A DNA stretch of 64,000 nt from UBA1926 sp002337215. Its GTDB lineage: Bacteria > Planctomycetota > Phycisphaerae > Phycisphaerales > UBA1924. Every line of letters starts with the position of its first letter. Within the stretch, counting starts at the first letter, position 1. Shown here piece after piece: positions 1 to 7,485 of this stretch. The stretch spans positions 1-64,000 of the forward strand of contig CAXBAF010000016.1 in the NCBI GenBank assembly GCA_963973795.1, read 5' to 3'. Below the pieces are notes generated by a model. The model saw only the letters and a list, made by a program, of their open reading frames with translations. It was not told the origin of the DNA and did no database searches. The translations under genes and the position numbers were made by a program.

Positions 1-1
1 C

Positions 2-100
2 ACGAGCGGCGACCCCGTTGTTGATTTTGATCAGAACGGGGTCTACGACCTCGCCGACATCACGGTGTTCGTGACCGGATTCGAGGCGGGTTGCCCCTGA
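2..100 (+). CDS. C-terminal end of a GC-type dockerin protein (5' truncated by window edge)
   Basis: The reading frame enters from the left edge and codes 32 residues before TGA. It is the second half of a GC-type dockerin repeat: a DFDQNGVYDLADI calcium-loop-like segment, then FVTGF and the terminal Gly-Cys-Pro that gives the family its name. The family is a C-terminal module on secreted proteins of Phycisphaerae and is thought to anchor or sort them; no cohesin partner is known to me. The first 39 bases of the window are identical to 4105-4143 near the end of the next gene, so the two genes share a recent duplication or conversion of this module. What precedes the dockerin in this protein cannot be seen. 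Confidence 0.85.
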   Translation, partial: TSGDPVVDFDQNGVYDLADITVFVTGFEAGCP

Positions 101-379
101 TCGATTCCGGAGCCACGCACGCGGAAGGTCGCTGGGCGGTTATCAGCAGGAGGTGAACCCGGTTGGCGGATATCGGAACCGTTGCGGTGCTTCTCAATTT
201 CATCAGTTGTTTCTGATCTCGATCAATATACTGCGATCTTGTTTCGATCGGTTGTTTGGCTACACTCTGTTTCTGCCGGAATCGGGGGGGCACGGCTTGG
301 GAGAGGGTCATCGTGAGGAATCCGGCGGCGGCGAAGTAGGGTGCCATCCCTCGCGTCCGACCGGGAGGGAGGACTTCAG
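101..379. other. intergenic region upstream of the FG-GAP/dockerin gene
   Basis: No convincing gene. Short frames here are not supported by composition or homology. A GA-rich Shine-Dalgarno stretch lies at the right end (about 363-373) and serves the downstream gene. I see no clear terminator for the gene that ends at position 100. Confidence 0.5.
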
Positions 380-3300
380 ATGTTGGGAATCGGTGAATCC
401 AGCCTTCGCGGTGCGGTTGTGCTTCGTTCAATTTCGGCCCGCAACGCATCACGAGGTATCCGGGCTCTTGCTGTCGCCTGTGCGATGCTGCCGTTGACAC
501 CGACCTCGAATGCGCAGAGCTGTGACAGCTCGATCGTTTTCGAGCCCATGCACGTCATCACAGGGAACGGCCCGGCAGGCCTCACCGTCGCGGATGTGGA
601 TCTCGACGGGCGGCTCGACATTCTTACCGCGAACTTCGATGGCGCGAATGCGTCGCTTCTCTACCAGAACCCGGCCGGGGGGTTCGACGCACCGATCCCG
701 GTCCTCGTCGGCCTGACGCGCTGCAACGACATCTTGGTCGATGACCTCGACGGGGACCCATTCCCCGACATCGTCGCGATCACCGCGGGATCCAGCGGTA
801 CAGGGCAGATCTCGCTCCGATTCCAGACAGGCCCTGACCAGTTCACCAACCAGATCGGGTTCTTTGGAATCGACGACGCGTTTCGCGGGTTTTCGATCGC
901 GGACTTTGACATGGATGGTGCGAAGGACGCCGCTGTGATCTCGGAGTTTGCGCAAGACGACGACATGCTCATGTTCTGGAACAACGGGGCGGGGCTCTTC
1001 TTCGAGCGCACCTCCGTCTCTGCGGCGGGGAATATCGAGGGGACCTCGCTCGCCACAGCAGATTTCAACCTCGATGGATTGCCGGACATCGTCGCAACCG
1101 ATCGGGGCGGAGATGATGTGCTGGTCTTCGAGAACCTCGGGTCGAGGCAGTTCGCGTCGAGCTCGTTCGACGCCGTGGCATCCGGGACAGGGCTGTCCAC
1201 CAATCCGACCCGTGTCGAGGTTGCCGATCTCAACGGAGACGCGTTCCCTGATATCGTGGTCTCTCTGAAGAACGCCAACTCCGCCACCGGCGCGATCGTC
1301 GGTTTCATCAATGACGGCGGTCCGACCGTCTCTTTCTCGGTGGTGCCGGGCAACGCCCCGCTCGCCGTCGGCGTTGGGGCCGACTCGTTCGCTTTCGGCG
1401 ATCTCACACTCGACGGCATCTCGGATCTCGCGATCATCGACCTCAACGGGGGAACGCCGGACCGCGTCCTTGTCCTTGCGGGCGAGGGCGACGGCACGTT
1501 CTGCGAGTTCGCCGAGCTCGACCTCGGCATCGCGATCAACCCCGAGCGGTGCCTGATCGCGGACATCGACGCCGACGGGGACAACGACCTGCTCGTGACC
1601 GCCGATAGCAACGATCCCGATCAGCCCGCTGGCACCGACCTCGTGGTCATTTTCGAAAGCAACCCGGGCGCTCAGGACTGCAACAACAACAGCATCCCCG
1701 ACAGCGACGAGACTTTCCCCGAGCTGAACTGGGACACCGACGCCGGCGGGCTCTTCTCCGCGTCGTCGTCGTGGTGCCCGCGTCGCCCGCCAGCGCCGGG
1801 CGACGACGTCGCGTTCGATCTCGATGGAGTGTTTGACGCGACGTTGAACACGGGCTTCTTGGTCGAGCAGGTTGAGTTCAGGCGAGGCTCACCCCGCCTG
1901 ATCGCGCCGGGTGGCCCCGGGATGCCGCCCACCCTCACCATCGGCGATGCGCGGTCGTCCGCAGCGGGTGGACGAGACGGCGACCTCGAGGTCGGGGTGC
2001 TCCCGGGTGTGCCCGCGACGCTCGAGATCGCGGGGGGAACCGTCCTCGTCGGCCCCGCCCCGTCAGTCGACACGATCCATATCGCCACGGTCCAGGACAC
2101 GATCGGTGACGTCCGCGTCACGGGCCCCGACACGCTGCTGCGAGCCAACGCGTCGCGCATCGACATCGGTACGTTCGGCCATGGCTCGCTCCTCATCGAC
2201 GGTGGGGGGCGGGTCGAGGGCGGTGAGATGCTGCTCGGTCTGATCGCGACCGAGACGAACGCAGGAACCGGGACGCTCTCGGTCCGGGGCGAGGGGTCCG
2301 TCGCCGATATCGAAACAAGCGTCGTCATCCGGCAGGGCAGGGTCGAAGTGCTCGACGGAGGTGCCGTCAACGCGCTCGTCATCAATGTGCAGGGCGGCGA
2401 GCTCGTGGGGAACGGAACACTCAACGCGAACATCAGCAACCGCGGCGTTGTCGCTCCGGGCGCCGATGATCTGCGGGGCACACTCAACGTCGTGGGCGGA
2501 TACAACCAGCAGGGCACCGCGCAGGGTGTCGTGCAGACCGGTCAACTCCGCATGGACCTCGCGGGCGAGCAGGATTCCGACAAGCTCATCATCAGCGGCA
2601 CTGCGCAGCTCGCCGGGGGGCTCAAAGTCGTCGCCGCGGGCGATCTGAGCGACCTTGCGGACGACGTCTCCATCCCGATCGTCGAGGCTGGCTCGATCGC
2701 GAGCCGGTTCGATGTCGCCTTCCTGCCCGGTCTTTCGGCGGGGCGGTTCCTTCGAGTTGTCTACAACGAGTCCGGGACGGTGTCGCTCGTCGTGGGAACG
2801 CTCGAAGGAGACCTCGGGTTCGGTAGTGAGAACAGCGTGGGGTTCGGGGGCGTTCCCCGCGCCGCGACGCTCGCCGACATGAATCTCGACGGGCTCCCCG
2901 ATGTCGTTCTCGCTGTCCCCGACGACGTCAATCCTTCCGGCGCTCCCGGGAGCATCATCGTCTTATTCAACGGTGGACTGGGCGGCCCCGGAGGCGACGA
3001 ATGGCTCGGTTTCACATCCAGCATCCAGGTCCCCGCTGGTGTCGATCCCGCGGCGGTCGCGGTCGCCGATCTCGATCTGGACGGTGGACCGGACATCGTC
3101 GTCGCCAACCGTGGTGAAGACAACGTCCTTGTTCTTGTCAACAACGGCTCTGGTGAGATCGATTCGATCACGCCCTTCGCGTCGGTCGGGTTCAACGACA
3201 CCCCGACAGCTGTCGCGATCGGCGATCTCAACGAGGACGGACGCAACGACGTCGCCGTCGCCGGGCTTGATCCGAACAACAGCGTCGTGGGAGAGCTCAC

Positions 3301-4204
3301 CGTTCGCCTAAACAGCGGGGGCACAGGTGGGGGCTGGGCCGGGCTCGGTGCCAACGCCTTCCGGTTCACTGTCGGCTCCGGCGCTGGCTCAATGGAAATC
3401 GGCGACTTTGACAACGACACCTGCCTCGATATCTTCCTTACCACCGACGGCGACGAAGGTGTGAACCTGCTCGACAACCTGGGCAATGAGTTTGGTTTGT
3501 GGCAAGGCTTTTTGCTTCCCCGGACCGTCATCCGAACCGGGCAGAACCCCGTAGCCGCCACGACGAAAGATCTCGACGGCGACGGCTTTCTCGATCTGAT
3601 CGTCGCCGACGGGTCCGACAGCACGCTCTCGATCATCCTTCAGGAAGGGATCATCGGTGAGCTCGAGTTCAGGCCGCCCACGGCCTTTGCAATCGGGACC
3701 GATCCACGTTCCGTGGTCTCCGCCGATCTCGACGGGGACGGCGACAGCGACCTCGCCCTTGTCGTGAATGACGAAAGCGAGACCGCCCGGGTCGTTCAGC
3801 TCTACCGGAACGATCTCGACGTTGGTTCCGCTCAGCTCCAGTTCTCGCCCGCGTCCACGATTGTCTCCCAGAGCGGCGAACCCCTGTTCGTGCTCGCCGG
3901 TGATGTCGACGGGCTGAACGGTGATGATGTCATCGCGATCGGGCTCGCCGTTTCACCGCCCCCGGGCAGTCGGGGTGGCGGGATCTCCGGTCAGGTCACC
4001 ACGACGCTCAACATCGGGCAATCGCTCGGGTGCAACGTCGCCGACATTGCCGAACCATTCGATGTGCTTGATCTCGCGGACATCTCCGTCTTCGTGACGG
4101 GTTTCACGAGCGGCGACCCCGTTGTTGATTTTGATCAGAACGGCATCTACGACCTCGCGGACATCACCGTGTTCGTGACCGGGTTCGCGGCTGGTTGTCA
4201 TTGA
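380..4204 (+). CDS. secreted FG-GAP/VCBS-repeat protein with GC-type dockerin
   Basis: About 1274 aa. The ATG at 380 is preferred over the in-frame ATG at 341 because GGGAGGGAGGA sits about 8 nt upstream of it, and it gives a basic N-terminus followed by a hydrophobic signal peptide likely cut after SNA. Repeats with DxDxDGxxD-type calcium loops (FG-GAP/VCBS beta-propeller blades) fill about residues 30-430. A central part (about 440-830) has Gly-rich beta-helix-like segments resembling PEP-CTERM-associated/autotransporter repeats. A second FG-GAP block follows (about 840-1200). The last 60 residues are a GC-type dockerin with two ADIxxFVTGF units, ending GCH instead of the usual GCP. It is probably an exported surface or extracellular binding protein; the ligand is unknown. 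One propeller array split by a beta-helix is an unusual architecture. Confidence 0.85.
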   Translation: MLGIGESSLRGAVVLRSISARNASRGIRALAVACAMLPLTPTSNAQSCDSSIVFEPMHVITGNGPAGLTVADVDLDGRLDILTANFDGANASLLYQNPAGGFDAPIPVLVGLTRCNDILVDDLDGDPFPDIVAITAGSSGTGQISLRFQTGPDQFTNQIGFFGIDDAFRGFSIADFDMDGAKDAAVISEFAQDDDMLMFWNNGAGLFFERTSVSAAGNIEGTSLATADFNLDGLPDIVATDRGGDDVLVFENLGSRQFASSSFDAVASGTGLSTNPTRVEVADLNGDAFPDIVVSLKNANSATGAIVGFINDGGPTVSFSVVPGNAPLAVGVGADSFAFGDLTLDGISDLAIIDLNGGTPDRVLVLAGEGDGTFCEFAELDLGIAINPERCLIADIDADGDNDLLVTADSNDPDQPAGTDLVVIFESNPGAQDCNNNSIPDSDETFPELNWDTDAGGLFSASSSWCPRRPPAPGDDVAFDLDGVFDATLNTGFLVEQVEFRRGSPRLIAPGGPGMPPTLTIGDARSSAAGGRDGDLEVGVLPGVPATLEIAGGTVLVGPAPSVDTIHIATVQDTIGDVRVTGPDTLLRANASRIDIGTFGHGSLLIDGGGRVEGGEMLLGLIATETNAGTGTLSVRGEGSVADIETSVVIRQGRVEVLDGGAVNALVINVQGGELVGNGTLNANISNRGVVAPGADDLRGTLNVVGGYNQQGTAQGVVQTGQLRMDLAGEQDSDKLIISGTAQLAGGLKVVAAGDLSDLADDVSIPIVEAGSIASRFDVAFLPGLSAGRFLRVVYNESGTVSLVVGTLEGDLGFGSENSVGFGGVPRAATLADMNLDGLPDVVLAVPDDVNPSGAPGSIIVLFNGGLGGPGGDEWLGFTSSIQVPAGVDPAAVAVADLDLDGGPDIVVANRGEDNVLVLVNNGSGEIDSITPFASVGFNDTPTAVAIGDLNEDGRNDVAVAGLDPNNSVVGELTVRLNSGGTGGGWAGLGANAFRFTVGSGAGSMEIGDFDNDTCLDIFLTTDGDEGVNLLDNLGNEFGLWQGFLLPRTVIRTGQNPVAATTKDLDGDGFLDLIVADGSDSTLSIILQEGIIGELEFRPPTAFAIGTDPRSVVSADLDGDGDSDLALVVNDESETARVVQLYRNDLDVGSAQLQFSPASTIVSQSGEPLFVLAGDVDGLNGDDVIAIGLAVSPPPGSRGGGISGQVTTTLNIGQSLGCNVADIAEPFDVLDLADISVFVTGFTSGDPVVDFDQNGIYDLADITVFVTGFAAGCH

Positions 4205-4660
4205 TTGAATCAATAGGGCCCGCAGAGCTGATCTCTCGGTTCTTCTGGTTTGGTACCTCTACCGAAGCGATGGACATCTCAACCTCTGCGAGCGGAAGGT
4301 CGCCTTTTCAAATGTGTGAATCACGCGGACGGTATGGTGAACATGAGAATGTGGTCTGTTAAACAGCCTCGCAAGCCCGTTGATCCGCCGTGAGTGGCCC
4401 GAGGCCCTGTTGAACAATGACTCGTTCTCCGCGTTCCAGCGGTTCATCGACGAGAAGCAGCAGGGCTGAATGGCTACAAGGCCTCTTGAATAGCCGCGGC
4501 ATACCCGGTGTGGTAATTACCCCCGAAGTATGCAAAGGACGCTCTCAGTTGCAACAGTTCGGGAAAATATACCCATTCGGAACGCGAATGTATCGGCGGG
4601 CAAACTTACGTATACTTCGCACGCATGCCAAGTTATGTTGGTCATCGGTGCCCGCGCCGT
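4205..4660. other. non-coding / relic sequence upstream of integrase scar
   Basis: No intact gene seen. A short plus-strand frame ending in TGA at about 4470 (ending FIDEKQQG) looks protein-like but has only about 35 codons and no start context, so it may be the tail of a lost gene. Around 4527-4536 and 4611-4619 there are inverted copies of a CGAAGTAT-like motif. The local base composition is less GC-rich than in neighbouring genes, consistent with foreign or decaying DNA. Confidence 0.4.
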
Positions 4661-4707
4661 GCTGATTTGTAAACTGAATGTCGCCGGTTCGAATCCGACA
4701 GGTGGCT
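4661..4707 (+). other. tRNA 3'-half-like fragment, possible attachment-site remnant
   Basis: The sequence contains a canonical T-loop, GGTTCGAATCC at 4686-4696, with 4 of 5 stem pairs, followed by AGGTGGC that looks like the 3' strand of an acceptor stem. Upstream, TTTGTAA resembles a threonine-type (UGU) anticodon loop, but its stem does not pair. I cannot find a matching 5' acceptor strand (GCCACCT) or a D-arm at the right distance, so this is not a functional tRNA. A 3' tRNA fragment about 115 bp from an integrase remnant is the arrangement expected at an integrated-element junction. Confidence 0.45.
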
Positions 4708-4821
4708 TTGTCACAACTTCAGCCGAACGCAGCACTTCGCGTTCCTGCCCGTGTCGGGCAGAGCGGCTCCGAGAGCCCTTGGCCGGTGGTCATTCCCACC
4801 CAGGGCCGCGAGGTACGCGCG

Positions 4822-5052
4822 ATGCCGCGTTCAAACCCCTCCATCCCGAAGTACTCTCTTCACAAGCCGAGCGGGCGCACCCGCGTCCGGATTGGCGGCC
4901 GTGACATCAATCTCGGCGCGCATGGCTCGTCCGAGTCGAAGGGAGCGTACTGGCGGATAGTCGCCGAGCACCTCGCGGGCGCGGTCCTACCGAAATCTGG
5001 ATTGCCTGGGTTGCGTTGCTCGGTCCTTCATCTTCGACCGAATCGCCGGTGA
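4822..5052 (+). pseudogene. truncated tyrosine-recombinase/integrase, planctomycete type (N-terminal remnant)
   Basis: From ATG 4822 the first 53 residues read as the conserved N-terminus of planctomycete phage-type integrases: PKYSLHKPSGRTRVRIGGRD, then a LGxHGSxESK segment, then a helix ending IVAEHLAG. In complete members this SAM-like start is followed by a DNA-binding core and a catalytic domain with R..H-x-x-R..Y. Here similarity stops at about 4980, and the frame runs into unrelated sequence to a stop at 5052. The catalytic domain is absent, so the fragment must be inactive. A perfect 7-bp hairpin (4745-4761) lies upstream. Together with the tRNA-like fragment at 4661-4707 it marks the scar of a lost integrative element. 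Confidence 0.7.
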
Positions 5053-5380
5053 CCGGTGACCGGTGGGCGTATCTGAGCTCCCTCAGCCAGAGGAGATGTG
5101 GAACGCGTCCACGTCTCTCAGAATCTGGCGAGGTCACGACGACAGCAGACCGATCACCCCGCGACGCACATCGTGACAACCCTTGCACCATGTTCCGCAG
5201 AGGATCGACCACCGCGGGAGCCTTCCTCGGTGAGCATTCCTTCGGCCATTCTCAGAAAAAATCTGGTTCCCAGAAAAAAAACCCGCTGCGTCTCGTCTAG
5301 TGGAGTGAACGGCGGCGCTCTCTGGCAACCACGCCGCGCCGCCGGGGTCTAGCTCGCGAACTTGCAGAAACGGAGGCGGT
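5053..5380. other. intergenic spacer with short repeats
   Basis: No gene supported. A short tandem repeat of TGACCGG lies at about 5047-5063, and two CAGAAAAAA tracts occur at about 5250-5280. The right end carries the GGAGG that serves the next gene. The spacer may be part of the decayed element. Confidence 0.4.
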
Positions 5381-5788
5381 ATGCATCGAACGAGATGGAG
5401 CGTGATCGCTGCGCTGTCGGCCAGCCTACCCACCGCGGCTACCGGCGCACAGCCGTACAGCATCGATTCTTTCACAATAGACGGGGGCGGTGCCAGGCTC
5501 ACCGGCTCGACATACACGCTCTCGGGCACCGTCGGGCAGCCCGACACAGGCGTGCTCACGGGTACATCGTTCTCAATCAGCGGCGGGTTTTGGGCGGATG
5601 CTGTCGAGTTCTCCTGCAACCCCGCCGACGTCGCCGAGCCGTTCGGCGTGCTGGATCTCAGCGACATCAATGTCTTCGTCAGCGCGTTCGTGTCCTTCGA
5701 CCCGGTCGCCGACCTGAACAACGACGGGATCTTCGATCTGAGCGACCTCGGAGGGTTCGTTACAGCATTCCTCACCGGCTGCCCCTGA
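5381..5788 (+). CDS. small secreted protein with GC-type dockerin
   Basis: 135 aa. The start is supported by GGAGG about 5 nt upstream of ATG. The N-terminus is a signal peptide (MHRTRW, hydrophobic stretch, cut near ATGA). Residues about 24-72 form a short domain with IDGGG and a SGTVGQPDTG...SGGFW pattern, a motif I know from planctomycete and myxobacterial exported proteins (SxxGQP...GGFW). Residues about 76-135 are a full GC-type dockerin: CNPADVAEP, two DLSDxxxFVxAF units and terminal GCP. With almost nothing between signal and dockerin, it looks like a minimal anchored protein. Function unknown. It lies 86 nt upstream of the S74-domain gene and may be co-expressed with it. Confidence 0.85.
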   Translation: MHRTRWSVIAALSASLPTAATGAQPYSIDSFTIDGGGARLTGSTYTLSGTVGQPDTGVLTGTSFSISGGFWADAVEFSCNPADVAEPFGVLDLSDINVFVSAFVSFDPVADLNNDGIFDLSDLGGFVTAFLTGCP

Positions 5789-5874
5789 TCCGGCGCGTCG
5801 CACCCACCAGCGTTTTGTTTCCATCGCTCCACACATCCCGCGGCCGTGCTCGGTCGCTGTCAGGAGAGACCACC

Positions 5875-7407
5875 ATGAACAAGAGAAGATCGATCCTCAA
5901 CCGTGCCCGGTCCGTCCTCCTTGCCGCCGGCCTCGCCGCGGCCCTCGCCTCAACCGCGGCCGCCCAGACTGAATTCACCTACCAGGGCGTGCTCTCCGAT
6001 GGCAGCGGCCCGGTCACCGGCACCGAGAACATCCGCTTCCGCCTCTACGACGCGCCGGTCGGCGGGACGCTCTTCGGCGAGACCACGCAGAATGTCGATG
6101 TCGCGGACGGCGTGTTCACCGCCCCGCTCAACCTCGGCACGCTGCACACCATCGACCCCGCATCCGCCTGGATCGAGATCGCCGTCGGCATCGGGGGCGG
6201 CTTCTTCGACACCCTCGGCCGCCAGAAGATCACCGCCGCCCCGTTCGCGATGAACACGCGGGGGATCGAGGTCGCGCCGGACAATGTCGTTTCCATGAGC
6301 CCGCATCTCCGCATCGACGGCACGCTTGATGTATTCCCGCTCGCAGACGGCGGCTCATTCAAGGTGGTGGATTTCCCTCCAGCAGCCGGCATCGCGGAGG
6401 GGACCGCCGTGCTCGGCGTCTACAACGGTGAGAGCGAAGGTCCGCAGCAGCGTTTCGAAAGCGACGATCCGGACTACATCTTCTGGGATATCGGACAAAA
6501 CGCCGAGAAAGGCTTCGCGGTTGAGTTGTACGACGAACCGGTGATGACGCTCTCCTTGGATCGTCGCGTCGGAATCGGGACAACCGCGCCGGCCGGCCCG
6601 TTCCATGTCCAGTCACCGGCGGGCGGCGTTCCCGCGTTCATCGTGGGTGAGACCGGGAACGTCGGGATTGGTCTGAATACGAACTCACTCGCCGGCGCAT
6701 TAAACGTTAATGGCGACTCCTATCTCCTTGGGGATGTCGTTGTGACCGGGCAGACCCACTCTGATTCACTGAGCTCGGATACCTACAGAGTCGGCGACAA
6801 CTTCGCGGGTCAGGCGCGGATTCGATTCGATTCAGCTTTCAACAGTGTCCCCCGGTGGGAGTTCATGATGGACGATGTCGACAACGACGCCTTGCAGCTC
6901 AACAACCTGACGACGCAGGGACTGCCTGTAATGGAGATCGACAACGGGACGGGCCACATCGGCATCAACGGGTTCGCGCCCGCCGACTACACCGTCGCCG
7001 TCAACGGCGAGGTCTGCGCGACGGCGTTCCTGTGCGCCTCGTCCCGGGCACTGAAGGACGACATCACCCCGATCGAATCCGCGCTCGCGCTCGTCGATCG
7101 CCTCGAGGGCGTCACCTACACCTGGAACGAGTCCGCACCGGAAGACATGAGGGGCCAGCACGCGATCGGGTTCATCGCCGAGGATGTGGCCGAGGTCCTG
7201 CCCACGATCGTCGCAACGGACGACGCCGGGAACGCGATCAGTATCGACTACGCGAAGATGACCCCCGTCGCGATCCAGGCGATCAAGGAGCTCAAGGCCC
7301 GGTACGGCGATGAACTCGCCGAACTCCGGGCCGACAACGACGCACTCCGCGTCCGCCTCGAGCGCCTCGAACTCATGCTCGACACCTACGCCCGGAACAC
7401 GGACTGA
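5875..7407 (+). CDS. exported protein with C-terminal S74 intramolecular chaperone (endosialidase type)
   Basis: 510 aa. The ATG at 5875 follows AGGAGA at about 8 nt; the upstream in-frame extension has no signal-like start. A signal peptide (MNKRRS, hydrophobic, cut after AAA-Q) is followed by a TEFTYQGVLSD segment common in planctomycete exported proteins, then repeats with GIGT/GIGLN turns typical of trimeric fibre proteins. Residues about 383-490 form a Peptidase_S74 domain: SSRALKDDI with the likely Ser389/Lys394 autocleavage dyad, GFIAEDVAEVLP, and YAKMTPVAIQAIKEL, ending in a coiled coil. In phage tail spikes this domain trimerises the fibre and then cuts itself off. Here it likely assembles a secreted trimeric fibre. 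A phage origin is possible but no phage genes are nearby. Confidence 0.8.
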   Translation: MNKRRSILNRARSVLLAAGLAAALASTAAAQTEFTYQGVLSDGSGPVTGTENIRFRLYDAPVGGTLFGETTQNVDVADGVFTAPLNLGTLHTIDPASAWIEIAVGIGGGFFDTLGRQKITAAPFAMNTRGIEVAPDNVVSMSPHLRIDGTLDVFPLADGGSFKVVDFPPAAGIAEGTAVLGVYNGESEGPQQRFESDDPDYIFWDIGQNAEKGFAVELYDEPVMTLSLDRRVGIGTTAPAGPFHVQSPAGGVPAFIVGETGNVGIGLNTNSLAGALNVNGDSYLLGDVVVTGQTHSDSLSSDTYRVGDNFAGQARIRFDSAFNSVPRWEFMMDDVDNDALQLNNLTTQGLPVMEIDNGTGHIGINGFAPADYTVAVNGEVCATAFLCASSRALKDDITPIESALALVDRLEGVTYTWNESAPEDMRGQHAIGFIAEDVAEVLPTIVATDDAGNAISIDYAKMTPVAIQAIKELKARYGDELAELRADNDALRVRLERLELMLDTYARNTD

Positions 7408-7455
7408 ACCGAGAGCATCACATACACGAGAAACGGACTCGTGGGAAACCCATGT

Positions 7456-7479
7456 CGCCGGGCCGGGAAGGGCCCGGCG
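7456..7479. terminator. strong hairpin between convergent genes, possible bidirectional terminator
   Basis: CGCCGGGCC and GGCCCGGCG form a perfect 9-bp stem with a 6-nt loop in the gap between the convergent S74 protein and kinase genes. No U-tract follows on either strand, so intrinsic termination is not certain. Confidence 0.45.
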
Positions 7480-7485
7480 GCGTGT

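Noticed and set aside
1..100. A plasmid or element boundary at the left edge
   Set aside because: The edge is simply inside a dockerin gene; the shared 39 bp is explained by duplication of the module.
4635..4707. Complete tRNA-Thr gene
   Set aside because: The T-loop and an anticodon-loop-like string are present, but no matching 5' acceptor strand or D-arm exists and the anticodon stem does not pair.
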